A DNA stretch of 64,000 nt, taken from positions 1 through 64,000 of IMG/VR virus record IMGVR_UViG_3300044701_003175; one strand, written 5' to 3'. This document shows positions 55,546 through 64,000 of this stretch, piece by piece. The notes under the pieces were generated by a model, which was given only the letters and a program-made list of their open reading frames with translations, was not told the origin of the DNA and searched no databases. This DNA is from a virus. The position numbers and the translations under genes are program-made. The stretch's first letter is position 1; every line of letters begins with the position of its first letter.

Positions 55546-58149
55546 ATGACGGACAACACCTCCGAACGCCTTGTTAAGGGTTCCTCATACTATTCAGAGC
55601 TGGGCTGGAGCATTCTTCCTTGCCATGGAATTGTTGGTGGACGGTGTACTTGTAACAAGGGCCATGGAGAACCAAAAGAGGTTGGAAAACATCCAGCTAT
55701 AAATGAGTGGAATTTAAATTCAACCAGCAATGCTGAAGTAGTTCAAAAATGGTGGACCGACAACCCTAATTACAACATCGGTGTCCACTGCTCAAAGAGC
55801 GGGTTTCTTGTAATTGATATTGATCCACGTTCTGGTGGTCCAGACTCATTTATTAAATTTGAAGAACTTGTTGAAGGCGCTCTTCCACCGACAGTAGAAG
55901 CTTTAACTGGTGTCTACACTGACGACAGAGGTCGTCATGTCCGTGGTCGACACATCTACTACAAGTGCAGTCCATCCGAAGGTCTAATCGGTAATTTAAA
56001 CAAATTAGATTTAAAGGGCATTGACATAAAGCACAACGGTTATGTTTTGATTGCTCCAAGTAGACACGGTTCTGGTCTTAACTATGAGTGGGCTGAGGGC
56101 AAGGCACCTTGGGAAATTGAAATGGCAGAAGCTCCAGAAGAGCTCTTGCAAGCTCTTCGTAAGCAAACCAGAAGAACAAATTTCACTCTTGAAAGTGGCA
56201 ACTGGGATGACATCGAATATGAAAAAGTCGATGTATCAGCCATGCTCGAGCAGGGAATTGATGAAGGTTCTAGAGCTGTAGATGTTTACAAACTTGTCTG
56301 CGCTTTAGCAAATAAATTTGGAACAGATGCAAGTTCAAGACGAATGATTGAATCTGACATGATTAGGTTTAATCACGAAAAAATTCGTCCACCTTTAGAT
56401 ATAGAAGGAACCAACGGACTTCTACATCACGTACACCGTGCAATTGATTTTGTAGCAGCTAATCCAAAGCTTGCGTACTTAAGTCCAGAAACTGCAGAGT
56501 GGCAAAAACAGCAAGCATTAAGAATTTCTAGCGAGCCTAAAGAAGTTAAAGCATTAACTGGTGTAGTTACTCCTTTACCTAAAGAACCAACTATGTTCCC
56601 CATGGGGACTGGTCCTATCTCAAGTACGGTGTTGGCTGGTATTGAAGATGGTGATTCTATTGAGCAAGCAACATCACTAACTAACATCAACGTACCTAAA
56701 GATCCTGATGCACTTAGACTTGAAGATGGTGGAAATGAGAGTAAGCGTTCACTATCTGATACAGGTAATGGTCGTCGTTTAGTAGACGTTTTTGGTACTG
56801 GCATTCGCTATACGAGCGGCTTAGGTTGGTTTGTATGGAAAGAGGGCTACTGGAAACCAGACAGAGAAGATTTAGAGGTTCACGAGTTAGCCAAGCGAAT
56901 CCCACCAATCATTTCTGCTGAAGTTAATCAATATCAAGAATCTCAGCAGGCATCTGTAATTCAGTGGGCTCATCAATCTCGTTCTAACTCAAGAATGAAG
57001 GGCGCAATCGAGTCAGCTAAATCTGACCCTCGTATCGAAGTACCAGTTAGCCGCTGGGACAATGATGAAAATCTTTTGGGTGTACTTAATGGCGTAATTG
57101 ATTTGCGCACAGGTGAGTTGCTCAAGGGTCGCCCAGATTTAAATATCACCAGAAGAGCTCCAGTAACTTATACACGGGGACATACAAATGTGCGGTGGCA
57201 ACAATTTTTAGATTTTGCAACTGGTGGTGATAAGGAGTATCAAGACTGGATACAAAAAGCTGCTGGTTACTCAATTACTGGTTCTAACAAATATGACATT
57301 ATGTTTTTAGCTTATGGACCTGCTGGTTCTGGTAAAAACACTCTTGTTGAAGCAATTGTTAAATGTCTTGGTACAGAAGAATATGCATGGCCTCTTGATT
57401 CTCATATCCTTGCCGCAAATGAAATGAGTAACGGCAATACAGATGCTTATCATTGGGCTCAGTTGCGTGGTAAGCGTATGGTGTGGGTTGATGAGCTTCC
57501 TGACAATGAACGAATCAAAGAAAATGCGGTTAAGCGTTTAACTGGTTCGTCTGTAATATCGGCTCGTTCTCCAGGAGAACAGCCTTTCACGTTCGAATCC
57601 AGAGCAAAACTTTGGGTTACGACAAACCACCGCCCAATCATCACGGATGATGCCATGTGGCGTCGTATCCGTCCGATGCCAATGACCCGTGTGCCAGAAA
57701 ATCCTGATCCTGATTTGAAGGCATACATATTTGACCCTGAAGGTGCACTTCCAGCAGTTTTGTCATGGGCTGTTGATGGCGCTACCAAACTTCTCGGTTC
57801 TTCATCTCGTGATGCATTGGGTTGGTGTACTCAGGTTGCAGAGGCAGCAGAGATGTATCGCAAAAACGAAGACCGAATCGGTATTTTTCTTTCAGAAGAG
57901 ACTGTTGAAAACGCTGGTGCTCAGATTCCTATCAAAACCTTATACGGTGTATACCGTCAGTGGAGCGAAGAGCGTGGAGAGCGTCCAATGACTCAAATTG
58001 GATTCCAAAGAAAACTTGCTGAAAGAAACATTGAAAGCTCTGGAACTGGTTCAAGGGCAATAATTAAAGGTAGAAACTTAGTTCCAAGAGTTGTTCAAAC
58101 TGCAGAAATTGATTGGCAAGCAGCTAACATTTTTAATAGAAGCTTTTAG
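55546..58149 (+). CDS. Primase-polymerase / D5-type replicative helicase
   Basis: This 867-aa fused replication protein begins with an AEP/Prim-Pol domain: the P-C-H-G ... C-T-C-N-K-G-H cluster (26-40, likely zinc), VID91ID93PRSGG catalytic acids, GRH135IYYK and GID159I. A Primase-C/D5_N-like middle follows. The SF3 helicase has Walker A G591-P-A-G-S-G-K-N-T and Walker B W-V-D649-E650, then TTNHRPII (motif C). The C-terminus is a helical DNA-binding region. It is the only plus-strand gene in the right half. It makes primers and unwinds the fork for the family A polymerase. The end overlaps the convergent terminase by 4 bases. Confidence 0.9.
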   Translation: MTDNTSERLVKGSSYYSELGWSILPCHGIVGGRCTCNKGHGEPKEVGKHPAINEWNLNSTSNAEVVQKWWTDNPNYNIGVHCSKSGFLVIDIDPRSGGPDSFIKFEELVEGALPPTVEALTGVYTDDRGRHVRGRHIYYKCSPSEGLIGNLNKLDLKGIDIKHNGYVLIAPSRHGSGLNYEWAEGKAPWEIEMAEAPEELLQALRKQTRRTNFTLESGNWDDIEYEKVDVSAMLEQGIDEGSRAVDVYKLVCALANKFGTDASSRRMIESDMIRFNHEKIRPPLDIEGTNGLLHHVHRAIDFVAANPKLAYLSPETAEWQKQQALRISSEPKEVKALTGVVTPLPKEPTMFPMGTGPISSTVLAGIEDGDSIEQATSLTNINVPKDPDALRLEDGGNESKRSLSDTGNGRRLVDVFGTGIRYTSGLGWFVWKEGYWKPDREDLEVHELAKRIPPIISAEVNQYQESQQASVIQWAHQSRSNSRMKGAIESAKSDPRIEVPVSRWDNDENLLGVLNGVIDLRTGELLKGRPDLNITRRAPVTYTRGHTNVRWQQFLDFATGGDKEYQDWIQKAAGYSITGSNKYDIMFLAYGPAGSGKNTLVEAIVKCLGTEEYAWPLDSHILAANEMSNGNTDAYHWAQLRGKRMVWVDELPDNERIKENAVKRLTGSSVISARSPGEQPFTFESRAKLWVTTNHRPIITDDAMWRRIRPMPMTRVPENPDPDLKAYIFDPEGALPAVLSWAVDGATKLLGSSSRDALGWCTQVAEAAEMYRKNEDRIGIFLSEETVENAGAQIPIKTLYGVYRQWSEERGERPMTQIGFQRKLAERNIESSGTGSRAIIKGRNLVPRVVQTAEIDWQAANIFNRSF

Positions 58150-59567
58150 TTTTTAGGACTAAAAACTCGGCCTCCGCCACCTGCTCTAAAATTAGGCAAC
58201 CTCCGTGAGGAAAAAGACTTGGCTACCAAGTTACCTCCAACAAATCCTGGTGGAGGTTTAATAAGGAGAGCAGTCATTGCGTGAACTAAAGCATCCACTC
58301 TGTCTGGAGACTTTTTGGACTCTCCTGGAACCCAAGTTGTCATCTGAGATTCAAGATCAGGAAGATACCCAATATGATGAACACGTTGTTGTTCATATGC
58401 TAGAACGATGGGCTCGGCACGAAGGGCTTTACCGTGTTTTGAGTGCACTTCCAAAACTTTAACATTCGGGTCAATTGCATTAATTGCATTACGAACTAGT
58501 GCTCCACCTTGGTTTACTTCAGCAACAACTGGTGCTCCCCAACGGCGAGCCATCTCAACAACTTTATTTGCCCAGACTTCTGGTGAACCAAGAACTGAAG
58601 CATCTTCTAATACCCAAGCGTGGCGCTTATATAAATCTCTATCTGCGGTAGAAGCACAAACAACAATCCCACATTCGTCACGAGGGTTTTCTGCAACAGA
58701 TGGGTCTACCCCAATACAACGAAGCGGAGCTTGAGGGGGAAGAATTCCTTGTCTAGAACTTTCTATCATCTCCATTGTCCACAATGTTCCTTCAAGATCT
58801 TCAAGCATCTCTCCATAAAGCTCTTGTCGTGCAAGAGAGGTTCCTTCATAAACTCCCATAATGGTGTCTAGATATGTGCCAGATAAATTTCCAGCGTTAT
58901 CCATTGTTGAACCTCTAGTTACAATAACTTTTGAAAGGCTCTTTAAATTTTTTGATTCTTCAATTAATTTATAAAGAAGCGGAACTCTTTTAGGTGTAGT
59001 GGTGCAAACAATTTTTGGTTTTGCACCGAGACGTGTACCAACGCGCAAGTTATCAAAAGCTGTCATACCTGCAGCATCTGGAGTTTGACGCCATGCGGCA
59101 ATCTCGTCACCCCATGCGTGTGTGAACTGCGGACCACGAAGAGAGTCTGGCTCATCTGCAGTAAACAATGTTGCAGTGTTTCCATTAGGCCAAGTTAGAC
59201 GACGCTTTGATGGTTCATAGTGGGGGCGCTCGGATGGCGGGGAAACATTAATAATTCCCGACTCTCCTTCAACAATAACGTCACGAACATCGGCAGCAGT
59301 ACGAGCTACTAAAGCAAAGCGACGCTGGCCTTCATTTGTGTATTTAGCTTGCTCTCTTACCCACTCAGCTGCAAGTCTTGTTTTACCAAAACCACGACCC
59401 GCAAGTACAAGCCAGATATTCCAGTCATCGCCTTCGGGAGGAAGTTGTTCAGGTCTTCCCCAAGAACGCCAATCCCATTGCAAAATTTCTGGGTCTATAT
59501 TGGAAAGAACTAATGCTTGCTCTTCTTTAGGTAAAAGGGCAAGCTGCTCCATAAAGCTCTTTCCCAT
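58146..59567 (-). CDS. Large terminase subunit
   Basis: In this 473-aa protein the ATPase domain has Walker A A56-G-R-G-F-G-K-T63 and Walker B HAWGD154E155IAAW, with coupling motif CTTTPKR (~188-194). The nuclease domain has IGVD288PS, VVAEVNQGG and near the end DRVDALVHA, the three acidic positions of the RNase H-like fold. It packages DNA into proheads. It is about 10 bases from the probable small terminase and lies on the opposite strand from the tail module, far from the structural genes at the left end. Confidence 0.93.
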   Translation of the reverse strand: MGKSFMEQLALLPKEEQALVLSNIDPEILQWDWRSWGRPEQLPPEGDDWNIWLVLAGRGFGKTRLAAEWVREQAKYTNEGQRRFALVARTAADVRDVIVEGESGIINVSPPSERPHYEPSKRRLTWPNGNTATLFTADEPDSLRGPQFTHAWGDEIAAWRQTPDAAGMTAFDNLRVGTRLGAKPKIVCTTTPKRVPLLYKLIEESKNLKSLSKVIVTRGSTMDNAGNLSGTYLDTIMGVYEGTSLARQELYGEMLEDLEGTLWTMEMIESSRQGILPPQAPLRCIGVDPSVAENPRDECGIVVCASTADRDLYKRHAWVLEDASVLGSPEVWANKVVEMARRWGAPVVAEVNQGGALVRNAINAIDPNVKVLEVHSKHGKALRAEPIVLAYEQQRVHHIGYLPDLESQMTTWVPGESKKSPDRVDALVHAMTALLIKPPPGFVGGNLVAKSFSSRRLPNFRAGGGGRVFSPKN

Positions 59568-59577
59568 AAATGACTAC

Positions 59578-60036
59578 CTATCTATTTCGCTGAAGACTTC
59601 TTTGAACTCCATAGTACAGCGGTGCAGCAGAACTTAGACCCAGTTGTTTGGCAAGATTAGAAAGAGAAATTCCAGCTTTGTATTCTTCTGCTAGCTGGTC
59701 GTGATACTTGTCAGTACCTTGTTCTTTTGCAGAACGTACTCTTTGAGCAGCTTGTAATACAACTTCGCCTTTAACACGCTTAGATGGTTTAATATTGGAC
59801 ACACTGATTTCATTCATAACTACACGACGGCGAACACCTGCATATGCAACATTTAGACGTTTAGCTAGAAGTGGCAAACTTCCCCCACGGCCCCTAAATT
59901 CAACTAGTAAACGTGTGTACTCTCGGCTTGCATCGTGTGCTGGGCTATTTTGATTTCTTGCCCCATAAGCTTTCTTTGCATCATTAAGAATTGGTTGAAT
60001 AAGCTGGGCGTACTGCTCAATAAGCTCGTTGCTCAT
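59578..60036 (-). CDS. Probable small terminase subunit
   Basis: In this 152-aa basic protein two helix-turn-helix segments are visible: GSLPLLAKRLNVAYAGVRRR (~56-75) and ISLSNLAKQLGLSSAAPLYY. It lies immediately upstream of the large terminase on the same strand, where small terminases are found, and the size is right. The Shine-Dalgarno GGAGA precedes the ATG. It would recognise the packaging site. Identity is inferred from position and DNA-binding character. Confidence 0.65.
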   Translation of the reverse strand: MSNELIEQYAQLIQPILNDAKKAYGARNQNSPAHDASREYTRLLVEFRGRGGSLPLLAKRLNVAYAGVRRRVVMNEISVSNIKPSKRVKGEVVLQAAQRVRSAKEQGTDKYHDQLAEEYKAGISLSNLAKQLGLSSAAPLYYGVQRSLQRNR

Positions 60037-60149
60037 TTTTATGTCTCCATCTGTGTCTTTGTGTTCAGCGCGTCCTTCGTAAATCTATCATAGACACAAG
60101 GATAAAGCAAGGAGTAGTCAGAAAGTATCTAAATAAACCTTCCTGACTT

Positions 60150-60329
60150 TTACTCCTCGTCTTCTTCCTTTGGATTTCTTAGTCTGTATGTAATAATCCA
60201 TATAGCAGCAGACCATACGATGGCGTATCCAACGACGGTTTTAGCTGAGCCATCTAGAACAATCCAAGCAACAAACATGCCCAGAAGTGTCCAAAGCTGG
60301 TCTAGTACATCTCTAAAAAAGTTTTTCAT
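60150..60329 (-). CDS. Two-TM holin-like protein (59 aa)
   Basis: The ATG at 60329 directly follows the stop of the upstream gene and has AAGGTG upstream. The 59-aa product has two hydrophobic segments (~12-26, LWTLLGMFVAWIVL, and ~31-48, TVVGYAIVWSAAIWIITY) and an acidic tail (PKEEDEE). Small two-TM proteins with charged ends are typical class II holins. It could instead be a partner of the large secreted protein encoded immediately upstream. The gap to the terminase operon (60037-60149) has only a short inverted repeat (AGTCAG/CTGACT). Confidence 0.7.
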   Translation of the reverse strand: MKNFFRDVLDQLWTLLGMFVAWIVLDGSAKTVVGYAIVWSAAIWIITYRLRNPKEEDEE

Positions 60330-63300
60330 TTATTTCACCTTCCTAACTTTTCCACTAGTAGTTCTTCTACGAGTTCCATCCATTTTTCCTGTTGCTCCAC
60401 CGCCAGCGTTTCCACCGCTTCCACCGCTTCCACCGCTAGAGGACCCAGCGGCTCCTGCGGCGGCTGCAGCTGCATTGATAGCAGCTCCTGCAGCAACAAC
60501 TGTTGCTACAACCATTTTTTCTGCTTCTTCACGTTCTTCTTCAGACATATCAGCTCCAATGCTTCCTAGAGCTAGAAGCACTTGCCCTGGGTCAGAAAAA
60601 ATCTCACTCAGTAGTTCGGCAGGATCTTCTAGAAGAGTTAGTGCTGCAGCAACCTCGGCTGTTATGATAACTGGATTTCCATCCTCGTCAGTTCTAGTTT
60701 CGACTGGGGTCTCTGGTGGCAAATCTTCGTAAGTAAGTCCAGCTTCTAAAAGTTGTTCGGAAGATACAGATTCACCTGGAGCTAAATCATCCAAAATAGC
60801 TTCAACAACTGCTTCTTTTTCTTCCTGTGTCAAAACACCATCAGATAGAGCATCTTCTATAATTGTTTCTGGTTCAGGTTCAATTTCAGGTTCTGGAGTT
60901 GGCTCTGGTTCAGGTTCAATTTCAGGTTCAATTTCAGGTTCTGGAGTTGGCTCTGGTTCAGGTTCAATTTCAGGTTCAATTTCAGGTTCAACTTCAGGTT
61001 CTGGTTCTATAGGAGGTTCAGGTGTCGTCTCAGGTTCAGGTTCAATTTCAGGGGTTGATGGATTTTCTTCTTCAGGCGTGGTGGGTTCTGGCTCTGGTTG
61101 TGGTTGTGGGTCTTGCGGGCTCTCTGGCTCTGGCTCTGGCTGCGGTTCTGTGGGAACAGGTTCGGGCTCTGGCTGAGGCTGAGGAAGAGGCTCTGGCTCA
61201 GGAGATGGCTCGGGAAGAGTTGGTTGAGGCTGAGGCTCTGGCTGAGGTGCTGGAGTCTGGTTCACCTGTTCTTGTGAGACGACGATTTGGGCCGCTGAGA
61301 CTGCGACGATAGCTTCAACAGTCTCATCAATAGCAACTTGTGCAGAAGCAATAGCGACATCCATCGCAGTTACTGCTGTTTGAGCATCTACTAAGTCTTG
61401 TTGAGCATTTGTAAGATTTTGCTGAGCAAGTGTTTCTTGAGTTGTTAAGTTTTGTAAGGTTTCAGTTTGTGTTGTTAGGTTTTGCTCAGCTGTAGCAAGA
61501 GTTTGAAGTTGCTCTGGTGTAGCGGTTGAAGTTGTGAATTCAGTGCTAGGAGCTATAACCCAGCCAGTTGAATTGTTGTGACGATAAAACCAAACACCAG
61601 CACCACCACCATTTTCGTAGTAATGTAACTCAAATTCTTTAGTAGTTCCAGCAGATATTACTTGTTCAACAACACTTCCTCCGCCACCTTTGTCATACCA
61701 ATCATTAATAACTAGCTCACCATCAAGATAAAGCTTTACTCCATCATCCGCTGGAGCGTAGACATGAGTTACATCAATTTCAGGTGTCCAAGTTCCTATG
61801 TACTTAACAATTACATCCTCGTGGAGATTTGATCCAGCAACATAGCCCCCACCCCACTGCTCGTTAATTCCGTCAGTGTCAGTGGTTGTATAAACTGGAG
61901 TAGCGTTTTCGGATAGTACGGGGGCATTATTCTGTCCTTGTACGTTATAAACTTCTACTTTTAATCCTTGTTGAGTATTTGTATCCACTACTGCTTGAGC
62001 CACCGCTTCAGTTGTAATTGCTTCAGCTACCACCGCTTCTTGTGTCTCAACGGCTGCGGTTGTATTAGCTAACACTTGAGTCTTGTCTGCTACTACTTCC
62101 TGAGCAGCCTCTACTGTTGAAGCTGAAGAAACAAGAGTTTGAGCCGTGCTCATATCTGCTTGAGCCTGTGTTATTGCTGCTTGTGCTTCAGAAACTTGTG
62201 TTGTTGCGTTTAAAACTGCCTCTGTAACTGCTGTTGTAGGTTCAAGAGTGTTTGCTGTTAATACAACTGCTTCTAGGGTTTGAGCGACTACTTCTATAGC
62301 TTCTGCAGATACTGCAACCTGAGCTTCTGCAACTTCTACCTCGGCTTCATCTATTTCAGTTTCTGCGATTTCTATTGCAGTTTCTGTGGCGATAACAGAT
62401 GATGCAAGAGATAGTCCCGCTGAAACAGCAACATCTTGAGCTGTGGATTGAAATGTTTGTGCTGTAGCAAGAGTCTCCTGCTCGGATGTTAGTGTCGCTG
62501 TGGCATTAGTTTCTGCAGCTTGAAGAGTTGTAAGAGTTGTTTGCTCTGTAGCTAAAGTAGTTGCCGCTTCTTCAGCTGCTTCTGTAAGAGCAGGGTCAGA
62601 GCTAGTTGTAGTCACACGTATGTTGTCAATAATGTAAATATCACTATCTGGTTGAATAGTGACACTATCTATAGCTTTTCCATCAGGTGCTGTAATTGTT
62701 TCTACATATGTATGATCTGGGTTTGAAACACCATTGTGGTACATAACTCCATTTTCAAGAGTTCCTGTTGAAGTACTTCCATCCGTTGCAACAATGGTTT
62801 CTACTGCGTCACCATTTTTTGCATAAATATCAAACTCAATAGCAGTTACATTTTGATCTGTTGGATTAATAGTTATAGGAGATGTGCCGTTTGTGTAAAG
62901 AGCGTTTCCTTGAACACCTTCTGAGTTCCAACCGCCACTTATTTGAGCGCCAGTTCCAACTGTAATTTGAGGGTCTATTTGTCCATCAGTGAAATTTTCA
63001 ATAACTGTTGTAGTAGAACTGTTTGCTGCATCTGCCGCGGTTTGAGCTGCTGAAGCATCTGCTTCTGCTTGAGTCACTACTGATTCTTGAGTCGTTACTG
63101 CATTTGTCGCTTCTGTTACTGCTGTTTGAGCTTCTGCTACTACTGCTGTTTGGGCCTCAACTGTGGCGGTTGCTTGGGCCAAAGTTTGATTGGCAATTTC
63201 CGATACTGCAAGTGCTGTTTCTGCAGATTGAACTGCTGAACCTGCTTCTTGTGTAGCACTAGAAGCTTCTGCTACCTGTGTCTGAGCATTAGATACTGAT

Positions 63301-63656
63301 TCTGTGACGTCCGCTGTTGGTTCTGATATTGATGATGTTACCTCCGAAATCTGATTAATTTTTGTTTCTAAGCTTGCTACTTCAGATTCCGCCGTTGCTA
63401 CAGCGGTTGCCGCTTCTGTGATTTGCTCTTGCGTTGAGCCACTGGAAGAAGCTTGTGGATCACCTCCCGACGACGCATTTGTATCAGTGGATGTACTGTT
63501 TGGGTCTGGTGCTGGTTGCACCCCCTCTTCGTCGGCAGCGTATGCAGTTTGTGGAGTTAAAACTCCGATGAAAAAAATTATAAAAGGGGTAGCAGAAAGT
63601 GATAGCCAAAATCTTGTTAAGAATTGACTCGGTCTTCCAGTAAAACGACGCGACAC
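60330..63656 (-). CDS. Large secreted surface protein with PA14 domain
   Basis: I choose GTG at 63656 (GGAGG seven bases upstream) over a TTG eight codons earlier; the product is 1108 aa. It has a Sec signal peptide (hydrophobic ~17-32, cleavage after TAYA at 40), then Ala/Thr/Gln-rich coiled coil (~60-220). A jelly-roll-like domain follows (~225-345, IENFTDGQI ... YIIDNIRV), then more coiled coil. A PA14 domain at ~563-705 carries [20 protein letters not shown] and [11 protein letters not shown] second coil is followed by a Glu/Pro-rich stretch (~797-935). A hydrophobic Ala-rich segment (~1045-1072) precedes a Gly-rich linker and basic tail. It looks like a wall-spanning cell-surface protein and not a virion part. 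PA14 domains bind glycans or act in adhesion. The purpose is unknown; changing the host surface or blocking superinfection are options. Confidence 0.75.
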   Translation of the reverse strand: MSRRFTGRPSQFLTRFWLSLSATPFIIFFIGVLTPQTAYAADEEGVQPAPDPNSTSTDTNASSGGDPQASSSGSTQEQITEAATAVATAESEVASLETKINQISEVTSSISEPTADVTESVSNAQTQVAEASSATQEAGSAVQSAETALAVSEIANQTLAQATATVEAQTAVVAEAQTAVTEATNAVTTQESVVTQAEADASAAQTAADAANSSTTTVIENFTDGQIDPQITVGTGAQISGGWNSEGVQGNALYTNGTSPITINPTDQNVTAIEFDIYAKNGDAVETIVATDGSTSTGTLENGVMYHNGVSNPDHTYVETITAPDGKAIDSVTIQPDSDIYIIDNIRVTTTSSDPALTEAAEEAATTLATEQTTLTTLQAAETNATATLTSEQETLATAQTFQSTAQDVAVSAGLSLASSVIATETAIEIAETEIDEAEVEVAEAQVAVSAEAIEVVAQTLEAVVLTANTLEPTTAVTEAVLNATTQVSEAQAAITQAQADMSTAQTLVSSASTVEAAQEVVADKTQVLANTTAAVETQEAVVAEAITTEAVAQAVVDTNTQQGLKVEVYNVQGQNNAPVLSENATPVYTTTDTDGINEQWGGGYVAGSNLHEDVIVKYIGTWTPEIDVTHVYAPADDGVKLYLDGELVINDWYDKGGGGSVVEQVISAGTTKEFELHYYENGGGAGVWFYRHNNSTGWVIAPSTEFTTSTATPEQLQTLATAEQNLTTQTETLQNLTTQETLAQQNLTNAQQDLVDAQTAVTAMDVAIASAQVAIDETVEAIVAVSAAQIVVSQEQVNQTPAPQPEPQPQPTLPEPSPEPEPLPQPQPEPEPVPTEPQPEPEPESPQDPQPQPEPEPTTPEEENPSTPEIEPEPETTPEPPIEPEPEVEPEIEPEIEPEPEPTPEPEIEPEIEPEPEPTPEPEIEPEPETIIEDALSDGVLTQEEKEAVVEAILDDLAPGESVSSEQLLEAGLTYEDLPPETPVETRTDEDGNPVIITAEVAAALTLLEDPAELLSEIFSDPGQVLLALGSIGADMSEEEREEAEKMVVATVVAAGAAINAAAAAAGAAGSSSGGSGGSGGNAGGGATGKMDGTRRRTTSGKVRKVK
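60893..60988 (-). repeat. Perfect 48-base tandem repeat in the Glu/Pro-rich region
   Basis: Two identical copies of a unit starting CTGGAGTTGGCTCTGGTTCA sit at 60893 and 60941. They encode 16-residue units of Glu-Pro dipeptides with Ile and Thr. Perfect identity suggests recent slippage and length variation in the wall-spanning part of the protein. Confidence 0.85.
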
Positions 63657-63751
63657 TTTGATGCCTCCAGCGCACGGCAATTAAAGGCGGCAAAAACCGA
63701 CCCTTTTCAGCTTGGTGTCCAGTCAAGCTGTATGTAAATTTTATCGTATTG

Positions 63752-64000
63752 CTAAATGTCTAAAATGCTTTTCTCTTTTGAGTACATCAAAAAAATGTGT
63801 CTTACGTTTGCTGCGTACCAGTCACTACCACCTCTTGGTGGAACAACACCATCACTCTTTAAACCTTCAGCAATTTTTCCGTACGAAAGTCCAGCTGTAC
63901 GTTCGTCATAAATTCTTTTTCTAATTTCAAGAGGTAGTGGGGATTTTGGTCCAATATTAACCCCCCAAACCTTTCCAGCGTCTCTACGGTCCTTATGGAC
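63752..64000 (-). CDS. C-terminal fragment of a recombinase/HTH-like protein (5' end cut by window)
   Basis: The frame is open from the right edge to a TAG at 63752, 82 residues. The segment LEIRKRIYDERTAGLSYGKI, then AEGLKSDGVVPPRGGSDWYA and ANVRHIF matches the helix-turn-helix region of serine recombinases (typically I-A-x-x-L-N-x-x-G-x-x-T-P-R-G-G-x-W-x-x-x-x-V-x-x-I-L). The same motif is found in some phage HNH and homing-type proteins. Catalytic parts would lie beyond the window. The 95-base gap to the next gene (63657-63751) contains only the ribosome site of the surface protein gene. Confidence 0.6.
   Translation of the reverse strand, partial: VHKDRRDAGKVWGVNIGPKSPLPLEIRKRIYDERTAGLSYGKIAEGLKSDGVVPPRGGSDWYAANVRHIFLMYSKEKSILDI

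Noticed and set aside
60116-60157. AGTCAG/CTGACT inverted repeat as terminator of the surface protein operon
   Set aside because: Arms are only six bases, the right-hand arm lies just past the 59-aa gene, and no T tract follows on the minus strand.
61022-61312. 96-aa plus-strand frame inside the surface protein gene
   Set aside because: It is the antisense reading of the Glu/Pro-rich region and has low-complexity Leu/Val/Ala composition.

Overview
The window reads as part of the genome of a long-tailed, probably siphovirus-type, double-stranded DNA phage of an actinobacterium. Coding density is very high and many genes overlap by 1-8 bases (ATGA and TAATG junctions). A tail tube, tape measure and baseplate series is present and no tail-sheath gene is visible. 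Two WhiB-like proteins, a family restricted to Actinobacteria and their phages, point to the host. The base composition is AT-leaning, unlike most soil actinophages. Together with cupredoxin-like and GxxG-rich fibre domains that I associate with aquatic phages, this suggests a freshwater or marine actinobacterium; that habitat call is inference. Both ends of the window cut genes, and no portal, capsid or maturation protease is present, so the genome is larger than the window.

Layout. (1) 1-14 kb, plus strand: tail tube protein, terminator, head-tail adaptor, tail terminator, HK97 gp10-like protein, frameshifted tail assembly chaperones, tape measure, distal tail protein, hub-like protein and an S74-type fibre. 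(2) 14-20.7 kb, plus strand: replication and recombination genes (family A DNA polymerase, RuvC-like resolvase, SNF2-type helicase, Cas4-like Fe-S nuclease, Sak4-like ATPase, DUF669-like ssDNA-binding protein), closed by a near-perfect intrinsic terminator. (3) 20.7-24.3 kb, plus strand: small accessory and regulatory genes including two WhiB-like proteins. (4) 53.2-24.3 kb, minus strand: about 29 kb of receptor-binding and decoration genes. These comprise seven collagen-like (Gly-Pro-Thr rich) fibres, two giant beta-repeat/glycine-rich fibres, a seven-bladed propeller, a subtilisin-type protease, and at the downstream end a methyltransferase, a TPR-glycosyltransferase and a flavin-dependent halogenase. 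(5) 55.4-53.3 kb, minus strand: small membrane protein, HTH protein and metallophosphoesterase. (6) 55.5-58.1 kb, plus strand: primase-polymerase/D5-type helicase. (7) 63.7-58.1 kb, minus strand: a secreted PA14-domain surface protein, a two-TM holin-like protein, and the small and large terminase. (8) Right edge: a cut gene with a recombinase-like C-terminal motif.

How it fits together. The plus-strand genes build the tail and copy the DNA, and the far-right minus-strand block packages it. The minus-strand fibre block appears to make a multi-component, self-decorated adsorption apparatus. GPT collagen triplets offer Thr hydroxyls as glycosylation sites, and a glycosyltransferase, a methyltransferase and a halogenase lie in the same transcriptional direction with tight or overlapping junctions. 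That combined fibre-plus-decoration locus is the most interesting candidate system here.
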